Source: Hydra vulgaris | Lineage: Eukaryota > Cnidaria > Hydrozoa > Anthoathecata > Hydridae | Assembly (NCBI RefSeq): GCF_038396675.1 | Contig: NC_088921.1 | Location: forward strand, 26,337,501-26,401,500 | Direction of reading: 5' to 3' | DNA: 64,000 nucleotides | In this document: positions 33,219 to 64,000 of the stretch, piece by piece | Layout of the letters: every line of letters starts with the position of its first letter | How positions within the stretch are numbered: position 1 is the first letter of the stretch | Notes under the pieces: generated by a model | Told to the model about the DNA's origin: nothing | Database searches by the model: none | Seen by the model: the letters and a program-made list of their open reading frames with translations, nothing else | Translations under genes and position numbers: made by a program

Positions 33219-34790
33219 TTGGCTGGAACATCACAATGCTCAGTTGGATTGATTTTAAAATCAAATTGTCACAAGTTAACGTTTACAAACCACATTGAAA
33301 TAAACTTTTTTCAAGATTTAGCTCCATATAAACAAAATTTAGTTGTGCTGAGGTCTGGTGTTTTTCCTAATTTGATTATTGACTTATGTTTTCATCATCA
33401 AAAGTTTTATCTTAAGAAGTTCCCTGCGTTTCAGAATATATGCTGTGATCCGCTGTTAGTTCACAAAAGACCGTGTAAAGGTTAGTAAAGCTTGTCATAA
33501 AGTTTTAAAATTATGACAAAGTTGTCAGAAATGCTACTTTTTCATAATTTTAAGTTCTTTATGTTTATTAATACTAGGCAAATTTTATTTTATTAAGTTA
33601 TATTTTTTAATTCAGCATATCTCAGAGAAGTCACGTTAAAAACCATAGCCTTGAACAACAGGTTCAATATTGTACCTGGTCAAAAAATTTGTCCAAACTG
33701 CTTAGTCAAATTAAAAACTTCCACTGAAATTAATACTGATAACATTATAAAATCTAGATCATTAGTAAAGAAGGAAGGAGTTCTTGCAGTTCCACAAACT
33801 AAGCGAGGTAAAATGCTGCCTGATCAAATAAATACTTTATTGAAAAATTTTTATGAAGATAGATTTTGTAAGTTGGAAAGTTCATATGCAAAAGCGACTA
33901 CTTTTGTTTCTCAATTCTCACTAGTTTTTTATTATTTGTCTCATTTAAAATTCTATATCCACATGTAAAGTTAGGTTTTCCAAGTTTTGTATTTTAAGAC
34001 CTAATTGGTGTGTTTTGCCAAACTCATCAGTAACCCATTCTGTGTGCGTTTGTATCTACCATCAAAACATGAAGTTAATTCTCCTACCCAATTAAATTGA
34101 TTACCATGAACCATATAAATTTATTGTTTGTGATATGCAAAACAAAGAATTCATGTTACATTGATGTGCACAATGTCCAAAAAATACATCTAAATTAGAA
34201 GAAAAGTTATTCGAACTAATAGGGCAGTTTGAGCAAGAAGATACTATTGAATTTAACCAATCGGTTACTACTGACAAATCAGATTTAGTTATACAGCTTG
34301 TAAGCATACCAGATTATGTAAATATGGTGATGGAAAAACTAGTCAAGCTAACAGCACATTCAAATATTTCTAAATGCTAATCTAAATATTTACAAAATCT
34401 TAAAGAAGAACTGCCATCAAGTAGCGCAATAATTCTAGGAGATTTTGTAGAAAACTATAGTTTTGTTATGCAGAATGAAGTACAAGGTTTCCATTGTAAT
34501 AATCTTCAGTGCACACTTCATTCAGTAGTTGTGTACTATAAAGAAAATCAAGTGTTGCATTCCACTTCATATTGCATTATATCAGGTGATAACAATTTAT
34601 TTCTAGATGTCAAAATAAAGTTAAGATGAAATACTGTAGTGATGACAATATGCCTAGTTTGATTTACAAGTTTAAAAATTGTGAGATGCAAGGTGACGTG
34701 CAAAGTTGATGTGGAATTTAAATTTATGCACCAACATGGCCCTTGAATCTTAAAAGACATTTGCTTGCTTTCTTTTATCAATTATTACGT
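33219..34790 (+). pseudogene. transposon-borne gene with Cys/His N-terminal motif, copy 1 (decayed)
   Basis: A first exon-like segment (33219-33481) carries CHKLTFTNHIEINFFQDL, DLCFHHQKFYL and CCDPLLVHKRPC and ends at a GTTAGT donor. After ~130 bp a second segment has GQKICPNCLVKLKT (a C-x2-C knuckle) and KRGKMLPDQINTLLKNFYED. Further pieces read THSVCVCIYHQNMKL, AIILGDFVENYSFVMQNEV and QGFHCNNLQCTLHSVVVYYK, with stops and frameshifts between. The same order of motifs occurs at 38059-41276 and, as I recall, in uncharacterised multi-copy proteins of Hydra and some arthropods. The role is presumably transposition because it is enclosed by TIRs (inference). Dead as it stands. Confidence 0.6.
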
Positions 34791-34949
34791 AGAATGGACA
34801 GTTTGCGTATAACAATATTTTGTATTTGATAAAAAAAGTTACCTAATTTGTTTTGTTTTACCGTTCAAAGAAAAACCAAGGAATATTTGAAGTTTACTAA
34901 TTTGTATAAAAATTTGTAAATTCAAATAAACATGGAATTCAAAGAACTA

Positions 34950-35145
34950 ATGTGTTTTAATATTTAAAATTGAGTTTATTTATGGACATGCATGTTATTG
35001 ATATTGCAGTTTTACACCTAAGTGAAAATACCTCTTATTTTTGACTAGCTCTGAGTGAAATCACCTGTTTTTAATATTTAAATATTTTTATTTGAGTTTA
35101 TTTAATATGCATATTGTAGTTTTACACATAAGTAAGAGCTCTTAC
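34950..35145. repeat. degenerate direct repeat, ~90 bp
   Basis: TTTAATATTTAAAATTGAGT...TTGCAGTTTTACACCTAAGT and the later TTTAATATTTAAATATT...TTGTAGTTTTACACATAAGT are diverged direct copies. Confidence 0.45.
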
Positions 35146-35709
35146 TTTCTGGTTGTGCTTTAACACAAATACCTATCAATCTTCTGTCTCAATCTCAATA
35201 TACTTTCAATCAAAAATAAAAATTAAATTTTTTAGATTAGTGAGTCAAATGAAGTTTGGAAATATATAGATCATAACCTTTTCTGTAATTCTTCTTACAA
35301 TAAGCGTGTTTACATGTTTACTTAATTTTATTAAAAACGCCGATTTACTCTTATTGATTTATTAATAAATATAAAAAATTATTATTTCTTAGTATAACTT
35401 TACGGTTTAGCATCTAATAATATGTGGAAAATTTCAAATTATGAAATAATGTAGTTAAGGTAACAACGTATATATAGATATTTACTTGTTACTAAGGACG
35501 TTGCTAGGGGAGCATAATAAGCAAAAAAGTTTAAAAGGTTTTGAATTTTAAACGAGCATAACTTCTAAAATATTCCAATTTTTTTAAAACAACTTTGAGG
35601 AATTTAATAGCGTAGTTAAGTATCTTTGTTGCAAAAATTAAGTCATTTAGAGAGAGTGGGTTAATTTTTTGAATTTTTGTTGTTGTTTTGACACGGAATT
35701 ACCCATTAG

Positions 35710-36236
<527 letters not shown>

Positions 36237-37557
36237 TTTGTACTTTGATAAGTTTAACAATTAGTGATTTTTTTAAATTTTTTATTAGGAAATATTTTCC
36301 TATTACAATTTTTAAAACACTATTTAACAAAAATTGATAAAATTTATCTTTAGTTATAAGTCAGGCAACCACTATTAATGTTGTACAATTTATGAAAACA
36401 TGTAGATAAGATAAAATTTTTAAAGCACTGATGTTCGAGAAAAAAAAGCCCAGTCCTGCCACAGAGCAAAAATCATATTCTGAATGGGCTGCTTTTTCTT
36501 AGTAACTAAAGCATGATTCTTTATCAAAACTAGAAGATTTTTCTAGTTTTAATAAAAAGGCATAATTTTGATATCTGATGATAAAAATATATACTATTCC
36601 GAAAAGTATATTTGTATCATCACAATATAGAGCTATATTTGTATAATTGCTAGATAGAGTATGTTTGTATAATTGCCAAATAGAGATGATAAAAATATAC
36701 AAGAGGTTACTGAAAATGGCTAAAAGTGTTTTCCATTAAAAAAAATAATTATTGAGAAAAGTTTTTGGAGAAAATCAGCATTCTTGACTAAATCACATTT
36801 ACTACTAATTTTAATGTATTTTACTGTAAATTTTAATGCATTTTATATTCATTAAAAACTTTTATTAAATCAAAAATCCCTCTTGTATCATGACTTCTAT
36901 CTAATGCACAGTAAAACCATTTTTCTATAACTAAAAAGCTCACAAATTATTAACTTATCTGTGAGGATCAAAATTAGTATTGATTGTCAGAGAGTAAGGT
37001 ATAAGAATCCTAGTAAAGCATTAGAAGTTTACTACTTAAAGACCCCAAAAACCATGCTAATAGTAGAAAGAAAACAATAGAAAAGAGTCCTAGCAATATC
37101 CATAATTTAAAAAAAAAGTAACCACAGATGTAATTTTACAGCGGAAAGAAAAACAAAATTCAGTTTAGTTGTTCTTAAATAGTTTAAAGAGTACTTAAAA
37201 GAATTTTGAAAACATTTTTGCTAAATGTTGATAGGAATGTTAAAACCACTTTAAATGTTTAGGTATGAAATAACTTTAACAACCGAAGCTTTTGTAGATT
37301 AACTTGTGCAAGGTAATAAAATATGACATGCATATGAAAGAATGTTAAACTTGCCTTTATTAATGATGCTAATAAAGACTTTTGAAAAGTCCCTAGAATC
37401 TAACTTCTGAACACAAAATTTAGTATTTTGAGAAAACACTAGATTTAGTAATTTGAGAAAAAATGACTTAAGCATTACATATTATCTCTTTTGCATTGAT
37501 TTCTAGGAAGATGTGTGTTTTTAGGTGAAATGTTTTTATGCAAAACATGAAAGAAAG

Positions 37558-37920
37558 AAATATGGTTAGAAATATCAGTTTTAAAAAATAAGAGAAATTT
37601 TAAGGCAGTAGCTTGACTTAAAACCAACAATACAGTTTAGATACAGTGAGTATAGATAATATAGTCTTGGATACAGTGAGTATTAGATTTGTGTGTATTT
37701 TGAATATTAAAAAAAAACAAAAAACTTTTGATTCTTATTATATTTAAGTAACTCATTTATTCAAAAATCTAAAAATGAAGTAAATATAAAAGTAATAAAT
37801 ATGGTTAAAAATATTAAAAAAAAAAAAAAGTTTTAAAAAAAGGAGAAATTTTCAGGGTTAGGCTTGACTTAACACCAACAATGCAGTTTAGATACAGTAA
37901 GTATGGATAATATAGTTTTA
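37558..37920. repeat. dispersed direct repeat, ~110 bp
   Basis: Two diverged copies (37558-37665 and 37798-37918) share AAATATGGTTA, AGAGAAATTTT/GGAGAAATTTT, GCTTGACTTAA, CCAACAATACAGTTTAGATA and GTATAGATAATATAG/GTATGGATAATATAG. This may be an old duplication. Confidence 0.6.
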
Positions 37921-38058
37921 TAAATCTAAAAATGAATTAATAAATCTCAAATTATTATTATCAGCAATATTGCTTAATCAAAATTTAATTTATTTTATCA
38001 CAACTGTTTGACACTTTTCTTATAGATTTATTTTGTGGTATGAAATCCTATTATTGGT

Positions 38059-41000
38059 ATGCATTCAAGTTCTCGACCAAATAGTGTTATCCAGATAATT
38101 GATATACCTGATGCTACTGAAAATAATCCACTACCGATTACAAAGAATGAAGAAAATGTTTTTAATGAATTGATTACAGCACAAAAATTAGTATGATTTT
38201 TTTTTTAATTGATTGACATTGACAATTTTCATTAGTCACCTAATATTATACTAAAGGAAACCTTTTAACCTATTATTTAAAGAAACTTTAATTCAAATAA
38301 ATATTTCTTTTTTAAATAAATTTTTGCTTTCTAATTAATAACATATTATGTCATCTTTCACTAAAACAGAAGAAACACTCAATATTAAAACGCTAAGACT
38401 TAGTATTAGTCTGATATTTTACCAGCTGTTGTTTGTTCTCTTTAGCTAATCATTAAATTAAAAAAAAAAAAATTATAAAATCAAAGTTAAAAAAAATAAA
38501 TACATAATATCATACTTTAAAAATACTAATGATAAAATTTTTTCCATTTTTAATAAATTTATACATGTCTGTGTATTTTGTGTTTATTTGTAGCTAAATA
38601 AAAAATTGAAAAAAATAAAATGAACAAGATTTTGTGTACAGTTGTTATTTTATCAAATGATCAATGTCATAAAATGGTGTACATTAAATGAATTGGCTTG
38701 AAAGGTTTATCAAGCTATTCAGAGAGAGATTTATTATTATGGAGATCTGGGTTATCAATATTAAACTTTAATGTTAAAATCTGTTCTCTACATCATGAGC
38801 AAATTTTACTTAACCAGTTTGCTAACTCCCAAAAAAATTGCATCGACCCATTTATAAGGCATAAAACTAATATAAAAGGTAAATTTATATGTTTTTAACT
38901 TATTGTGCTGTCTTTTTACAAAAAACACATCTAGTAACTTTCAATTAGTTTAAAAAATTTTAATTTTTTTATTTTATTTTTAATATTAATATATCTAAAT
39001 TATTATTTCTTAATTTTGGCAAATTATATTTATTTATAATATATTTTTAGGTGGTTTGTGAGAAATTGATATTCAACTTGGAAAAGATATGTGTTCAGTT
39101 GGTATTGAAATAACACCTGGTTTAAAATGTGTCCTTCATGTCAAAAAGAAGTGGTAAAAAAAAAAAAATGATTGGTTTATTTTACAGGACCACAATGGTG
39201 AAGATAATTTTTTGGAACAAACATTTTTTGATGAAGAAATTACACAAGAAAAAGAACTTATAAACACCAGTTTTGATAAATTAGATGTATCACCAGTAAA
39301 ATTTCATGGGGTTCCACAACATGCTAAAATTTCTCTATGGAAAAGAAAATTAATGCAAGCTACTGATGTTATGTCAAAAAAGCTATCAGTTATCCTCAAT
39401 GTTAATGCAACAGACCTGAAAAATGATGTTACTGAGGAGCCAAATGTTGAACATCAGAAGAAAGCTGAAGATCTAGATAAATTGATACTTTCAATGCAAG
39501 AAAAGCTGAAAACGGCAAACAGAAGAGAAAAGATTCAGATTTTAACATTGGTTCCAGATTCATGGTCTTTAAGGAAAACAGCTGAAGTATTTAATATTTT
39601 AAAGTCAACCATAATTAAAGCAAGAAAACTTAAATTTGAATAAAGAATATTAACACTTCACACACTTGTTAGAATTGAATCAGATACCATTGATAAGGTG
39701 GAAAGCTTCTATTGTAATGATCAATTTAGTAGGCAGTTGCCAGGTATAAAAGATTTTGTAAATGTATCCAAAATAAACATTTATCAAAGTGATCAAAGTA
39801 ATCAAAGTTGCAATTTAAAGGAATTATTTATTGAATTCAAACTAGAGCACCCTCAATCCAAAATATGATTTTCTAAATTTGCTCAGTTAAAGCCAAAATA
39901 ATGTATTTATGCTAGTCAAAAAGGAACCCATTCTGTTTGTATATGTGTAGTACACCAAAACCTAAAGCTTATGCTTAGCGCAGTTAAACTGGAGAAGAAT
40001 TACCATTAACTTATTAAGAAGATTGCTTGTAGCAGAGAGTCAAGGGAATGAATAATAAATCAAAATATTATAAATTATATAACTGCAAATCTAATGCAAA
40101 ATGAAGGATCATTTGAAGAGAATGGCAAAGTGGATGAAGATGAAATAATTGAATACAAACAGTGGAGTAAAACAGATAGAGCAGAGCTTCTAAGTTACAC
40201 ATCTACAATAAGTGAATTTAATGGATGTCTTAGTGAAAAACTTGATAGCATAACATCTCACTCCTATATTGCTAAAGCACAAAGTAAATATTTAAATACA
40301 TTAAGTCATCTATACCTATAAATGAAATTATTATTTTAGTTGATTTTGCAGAAAATTTTGAATTTGTCATATAAGACGAAATCCAGAGTTACCACTGGAA
40401 CCAACAGCAATGCACACTACATCCTGTAGTTATTTATAACAAAAACGATGAGGGTGCTACTAAAAGTCAACCAACGTCTTTATCTTTTATATCTGATGAC
40501 TTAACACATGATGTTGGATTTATTTATTGTATAGTAAAAAGAACTGTCTAATTTGTACAAGAAATGTTTCCCAATACCACAAAAATCCGCAATTTCTCTG
40601 ATGGTTGTGCTGGCCAGTACAAAAATTGCAAACATTTTTTAAAATTATGCCATCATGTTGAAAATTTTGGGATACGATGTGAATGGAATTTCTTTGCAAC
40701 ATTACATGGAAAGTCACCATGTAATGGCATTGGTGGAACAGTTGAAAGACTTGTTTTAAGTGCTAGTCTTCAACGTCCAATTAACTCACTAATTCAGAAT
40801 GCTGAAGAAATGTTCAATTTTTCAAAAGATAACATATTTGGCATACATTTTTTTTTTAAAAGACAAAGATATTGTTTCAGTCCGTAAATTTTTGACTCTC
40901 TGATTGAATAATGCAAAAACTTTAACTGGTACAAGAAGTTTCCCCCTAATTTATTCCGCAGGATGGGACAAACATAAATGTCAAAAGAGTCTCTGAGCAG

Positions 41001-41276
41001 GAGGAATATAATCTAACATTAAACCTTACTGGCTCAATTCAATATTTTCAAGAAATCATTGCAGGAAAATATTATATCTGCAAATATGATATGTTTAACT
41101 GGGTTGGTTTGGTATTTGAAGTTGATGAAAGAAATGAAGACGCTCTTGTAAAATTCATGCATTCTTATTTACCTAACACTTCATTACACTGGCCAAGAAG
41201 AGATGATTGTTGTTGGGTTCCTAAGCCCCATATTTTAATTACAATTAAGAACACGGCACATAGACACAGATGATTT
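38059..41276 (+). pseudogene. transposon-borne gene, copy 2 (paralogue of 33219-34790)
   Basis: A possible first exon (38059-38190) starts ATG with MHSSSRPNSVIQIIDIPDAT and ends at a GTATGA donor. Later segments are LLLWRSGLSILNFNVKICSL-HHEQ (38698-38878), then a coiled, Lys/Glu-rich exon (39191-39640) with QILTLVPDSWSLRKTAEVFN, then THSVCICVVHQNLKLML, EYKQWSKTDRAELLSYT, ENFEFVI, and the best-conserved block IRNFSDGCAGQYKNCKHFLK followed by EWNFFATLHGKSPCNGIGGT (40564-40887), ending WPRRDDCCWVPKPHIL. The SDG-x3-QYKN and HGK-x-PC-x-GIGGTV motifs suggest a catalytic RNase-H-like core, but this is inference. Multiple stops and frameshifts make it a pseudogene. Words matching the inner TIR of copy 1 (TAACCCACTATCTCAG, minus strand) occur at 41914-41929; the other end was not found. 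Confidence 0.65.
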
Positions 41277-42625
41277 TCAAAAAATCCAATCTTGAAATTA
41301 ACTCAACCATATTACACCAATTTTCTTTTATAAGCAATTTATGAATTATTCAGATGCAAGTTCTAGTTTTTTATTTAAAACTTGTATTTGTTTGATTATT
41401 TTGACTTAATACATTACATTTATTATGAATTTTTTATTTTAACTATTGTTAATGGTTTTTATTTCTTAATGGAAGTTTTCAAAATGAGCAATTTCTTAAT
41501 AAGTAACATCCAAATGTACTTTTTCATTATAATTCATTTAATTATTTATAAAAATCCTTAAAAAAACCCACATCTCAATTTTGTACCAAAACGCTCTTTA
41601 ATATATCTATTTTATTAAAAACAAACAAAAATTCTCAAAAAAATAATGCTACCATGGTTGGTTACCAGACCTCCTTTCTGCCTTTGTTAAAATTTCAAAA
41701 ATAGGTATTAGTGCAGTAAAATCCCAATATTAATAAACTTGTAATTGTTTTCATTAAAAACAAATATTATATTCTGATTCCTCGTCTTAAAAACTATACT
41801 GGTGCTAATTTTCAGCCTAATCACATGTTTAGTTGAACAGTAACTTGTAAAACAAAAACTAGTAGGTAGTCTATGTTATATAGGTGACCATTTTTACAAA
41901 GTATGAAGGAAATCTGAGATAGTGGGTTACAACCTATAAAAATTTGTCCCACTTTCTCATAGAGTACCTCATATTTCTTAGCATTTGCGCAGTAGAAAGC
42001 TGCACAGAAACAGAAATTTGTTCCATCCCTACCCTGGAAACATGAAATAACAATATAAAAAATTTTTCAAAATATTGTCAAAAGAGCTTTAAAAACTTAA
42101 AGAACTCACAAAAAATAAGTTGAAATAAAAACATGTTGGCCATATATTTCTTATATAGAAAAATATTTAAGTCTTTGCAAAAACAACAGATCATCAACAC
42201 TATCTGGAGATCTCATAATTAAAAAACCAATTTTATCATTATGTATTAAATGTAAAAGATAAATAATAATAATGACTATTTAAATAAAAATTAAAAAAAA
42301 AGTATAATTATAGTTAACAACTATACATAGTAAAATAATACCGAACAGTAGACCTCAAAAAGTTTTATAGTTTTTTTTTTTTAATTTTTAGTTTATTTTC
42401 TATTTTAAAGGTTCTTCGGTGAGTTTCCTTATAACTACATAATTTAATTATAGTTTAATAATATATATTATAACAACAACCACAAGGTAATTTCTTAAAA
42501 TTAAAATAAGTAAAAAACATATTGAAGCTTAACAATTTGAATTATGTTTACTGTTATTTTATAATGAGATGAGACAAGCAAATTTTTTGTGAAAATAAAT
42601 AAAAATTTGATCTCATTTTCGACTA
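41277..42625. other. spacer between copy 2 and LRRC56
   Basis: No gene is supported. It contains the probable right-end remnant of copy 2 (41914-41929) and the presumed LRRC56 promoter region. No specific promoter element is recognisable. Confidence 0.35.
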
Positions 42626-61383
<18,758 letters not shown>

Positions 61384-61556
61384 TGAAAATATGGCATCAT
61401 TTAGTTGATTGGCAAAGCTCTTCTTAATTGTTAGAACTGTTTACGTAGTTTCTAACGTGTTATATTAAAACACAAAAAACAGAAATAATTTAAATTTGCA
61501 ATGTTCACATTTTGAAAGCTCATGGCGTATCATAATGTAAATATATTGTAATATGA

Positions 61557-61559
61557 TTG

Positions 61560-61611
<52 letters not shown>
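61557..61611. repeat. (TA)n microsatellite in LRRC56 3' UTR
   Basis: About 25 TA units, located between the stop codon and the first poly(A) signal. Confidence 0.9.
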
Positions 61612-61613
<2 letters not shown>

Positions 61614-61617
<4 letters not shown>

Positions 61618-61647
61618 AATGTAACAGAAGGTAATATATTCAATAAA
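61614..61647 (+). terminator. candidate poly(A) signals of LRRC56
   Basis: AATAAA occurs at 61614-61619 and 61642-61647, 230-265 nt after the LRRC56 stop. AATAAA is common in AT-rich DNA, so assignment rests on position. Confidence 0.4.
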
Positions 61648-61970
61648 TCGTATATAATTAAAAGTTCTCCTTGTCGTTATTCTTTAAGACTAAATAATCT
61701 CATGGAATCTATGTCAACGATTTTTTTATTTCGCTGAAACACGTTTTAAGAATGTTCATTGCGATTTGAATTTTAATCCCAATGAAGTCATATGCATCCG
61801 TTTTTTGGGTACTTGCGAGTATCTCGATAACTAGTGACCGTGCAGGCTCTAAGGCTAATTTCAATTTAGTCGGATCTAAAATTAACCAAATTCAAAAAGA
61901 AAATTGGTAAAAAATTTACAAAAATGTTTCAAGAGTTTTCTGAAATAAACAAAAATTCTGCCCCTAACTA
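61648..61970. other. spacer between LRRC56 and a MITE
   Basis: No gene or element with clear ends is visible. Confidence 0.35.
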
Positions 61971-62139
61971 AGGGGTCGTCCACAAATTATGTCATGCTCT
62001 AGAGAGGAGCTGAGGAGGTGTAAGCGGTTTTGTGCAGATGCTTACGGGACTTGTTACTAAAGAGTTACAATGAGACGAGGTGGTGGGAAAGGGATCAAAA
62101 ATGGTCAGAAATTCTGTGACGTAATTTGTTGACGACCCC
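61971..62139. mobile_element. MITE with GGGGTCGTCCACAAATTA ends
   Basis: The 169-bp element starts GGGGTCGTCCACAAATTATG and ends with the inverse of GGGGTCGTCAACAAATTACG. TAA flanks both ends (61968-61970, 62140-62142). A 3-bp TAA duplication suggests a PIF/Harbinger-type parent. Similar GGTCGTCC-x-AAATTACGTC ends are widespread in invertebrate genomes. Confidence 0.75.
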
Positions 62140-62142
62140 TAA

Positions 62143-63080
62143 ATTGTTTTAAGCTATATAACTATCATTAAGTTTTAGTATTGAAAGAAAAAGAAAAATG
62201 AAAATTTAGTAGAATATAATAAATTAGTAGATCATTTGATTATTGAGTAGTAATGAAAGTAATGATTTTTTAAAACAAAAAATGTCATAAAATCATTTTT
62301 CTTGTGCAATCAGGTTGATATACTCCTTGGTGTTTTTCAGGTTGATATACTCCTTGGTGTTATTCACAAGTATATTTGATAGATTTTATATGTGAATTTG
62401 AAACTGTTTTCGCGTCATCAAATGTAGTAAATTCTCAAAGTTTATAAAATCTTGCCCAATATGGATAGTTAAAGGTTGTTAAACCGCGTTAGATTCAATA
62501 TGCTGTAAATATGTCACTGATAGAAAACTTAAAAAACAATTATTTTATGAATATTAATTTAAGGTAACTTTCATTAATATTGTTGTTTAAAATGTCAATT
62601 ATTGTAACCACCGCTTTATCAAGTGGCATTGATGGGCACCATTCTTTTACTGTTGACACAAATTAAGATAAACTATTGCCTCTGCATAAATTTTTATTTA
62701 GACTGTTTTAGGTTTTCAACTAGGTGTTGCAAAAACTTATAAGGTTGTTTTTCAATCGTTGAAACTATTGTTTGCATTAAATATCCATTTTCGCCTATGC
62801 TTTAACATACCCTTACATACACAAATTGAATTACATCTAAAAAATAGAATTCACAGGTAAATTTTTTAGACAAATTTCCTAGACAAATTCTCTCCCTTAA
62901 ATTCTTAACTCCTTTTCAACGTACTCTTAGTAAATTAAAATAAGATAAAAATAAAATTATATATGAAAAAATCTATCCTTGAGATGCGATTCCGCCCTGT
63001 TTGTACGGGTGTTATTAGTTTTTCTGTGTTTTAAATGGCATAGACTGAAAGAACAGCGTTGTTGGTTGTAATATATAAAC
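62143..63080. other. intergenic region between convergent genes
   Basis: No gene is seen. A 27-bp tandem duplication of CAGGTTGATATACTCCTTGG occupies 62311-62364. Confidence 0.45.
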
Positions 63081-63092
63081 TTTATTTTATTT
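63081..63092 (-). terminator. candidate poly(A) signals of the minus-strand gene
   Basis: Overlapping AATAAA motifs on the minus strand (TTTATTTTATTT on plus), about 70-80 nt past the proposed stop at 63162. Confidence 0.4.
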
Positions 63093-63161
63093 TTCTCTGT
63101 TTGAAATTTTCTTTTTCTGAAACATTGATATGAAGAATTTGACATGGAAATTGCAGTTTTT

Positions 63162-64000
63162 TTAGCAGCTAAGCAAAATGATAGTTCTTTGATATTCTGA
63201 GGGTATTTCAAGAAGAAAGGAGTTGTTAAACTGCTTATGTTAGATAATTTTTTATGAACTAATTACCTTCCTTCAACAACTCAACTTGGCTATCAATTTC
63301 TTCTATGTATTTTACTGCCTCTTGTAGTATATTTTCACCACGACTAAGCATACTTTTAACAAGTAATTGATTAGATTGATTTGAAAAAACTAACATGTCA
63401 CTTTCAATTTGTTCATAACCTTAAAATAAAATTTAAAAATATTGTTTTTTCAACTTTTTTTGGGAAGTAAAACATGGCTCAACAGTTATTAAGAAAAAAA
63501 TGAAATGAACTGAATAAAATATAAATAAAGATAGATAAAAAAAAAAAACTTTTTTACTGATTTGCAATTTGTCTTGAAGCAAAGACTTAATACTTTGAAT
63601 AAAAATATCGATCAATGTTTTTGCAGAAGTTTTTAAACCAGTATCTACCGATGTCATTAACGATTGAAGTTCGGGTAACGCGTGTTTGATTATATCGTGC
63701 AAGTTATTAGACTCAGATTTGAGTAAAGAAAAACCAGAGTAAGTCACTATATAAAAAGATATTTGATTAATTAGAAAATTTATTTTACAAAAAAAAAAAA
63801 AAATTCAATTTAAATTTCAAACTTAATCAACAAAAATGCTAATAAATGATAAATTTACAAAAATTAAGAAATTACTTTGGATTCCAGGATACTCCATCAA
63901 ATGCTTTGATGTTTTATAATCATTAACTAAAGTAGAAGCAGCTTTCACAATCAGCTCCAAAAATTTTTTGTTTTCTGCAAGTGCTGAGTGTACTAGATAT
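63162..64000 (-). CDS. unrecognised helical protein, C-terminal exons
   Basis: Four minus-strand exons fit together: 64000-63876 (partial, runs off the window), 63746-63558, 63419-63267 and 63196-63162 (TAA stop). All junctions are GT-AG and the phases agree (1, 1, 1). The product contains SALAENKKFLELIVKAASTL, LLKSESNNLHDIIKHALPEL, TLIDIFIQSIKSLLQDKL and YEQIESDMLVFSNQSNQLLV, then ENILQEAVKYIEEIDSQVEL, ending in a short YQRTIILLSC tail. The sequence is mostly amphipathic helix with no zinc motif, signal peptide or catalytic signature. I do not recognise the family. The last exon is the least certain because it is only 11 codons. It converges on LRRC56. Confidence 0.6.

Larger units (their letters stand above)
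32708..35705 (+). mobile_element. 3.0-kb TIR transposon carrying a decayed gene
   Basis: The left end TAGGGTAATTCCATGTC and the right end, reversed, TGGGTAATTCCGTGTC are followed inward by matching AAAACAACAA and, ~20 bp later, TAACCCAC(C/T) and CTC words. TTAG flanks both ends (32704-32707, 35706-35709). The enclosed pseudogene (33219-34790) has a paralogue at 38059-41276. A ~180-bp MITE is nested near its left end. The superfamily is not assigned. Confidence 0.7.

Overview
The window reads as AT-rich animal nuclear DNA, most likely from Hydra or a close cnidarian relative. I infer this from base composition (long A/T runs and (TA)n tracts), spliced genes with GT-AG introns, tRNA-derived SINEs, CR1/Jockey-type reverse-transcriptase pieces, and many cut-and-paste elements. 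The species cannot be proven from the sequence alone.

Three host genes can be supported. (1) On the minus strand at 6488-8633 are the first two coding exons of a FUBP/KHSRP-like single-strand nucleic-acid-binding protein; the rest of the gene lies beyond the left edge. (2) On the plus strand at 42626-61383 is an almost complete LRRC56 gene, an LRR protein of dynein-arm assembly and transport. It has ten exons whose splice phases all agree, plus a tentative first exon. (3) On the minus strand at 63162-64000 are the last four exons of an unrecognised helical protein. Genes 2 and 3 converge.

Most of the rest is mobile DNA. The left part (1-9 kb) holds a small MITE, two members of a TTAA-flanked inverted-repeat family and a SINE, mostly in FUBP introns. 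From 9.8 to 17 kb lie two decayed pogo/Tigger-type transposases and a reverse-transcriptase remnant. From 17 to 20.5 kb are MITEs, a minisatellite and two adjacent perfect palindromes. From 21118 to 26188 is the best-preserved element: 5.07 kb, matched terminal repeats, a perfect 8-bp target duplication and an uninterrupted five-exon, about 835-residue transposase of a family I cannot name. Two foldback elements built from arrays of short words follow (26.5-27.4 and 30.4-31.0 kb). From 32.7 to 41.3 kb are two decayed paralogues of an unnamed transposon-borne gene.

The large LRRC56 introns carry a Tigger element with a PCNA-box C terminus, a MITE with a 9-bp duplication, a third TTAA-family member, a long (ATG)n tract, and a Tc1/IS630-like element whose transposase was split by a later mariner-type insertion. 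The host genes have no operon-like relationship. The main story is layered transposon invasion of introns and intergenic DNA around conserved genes.
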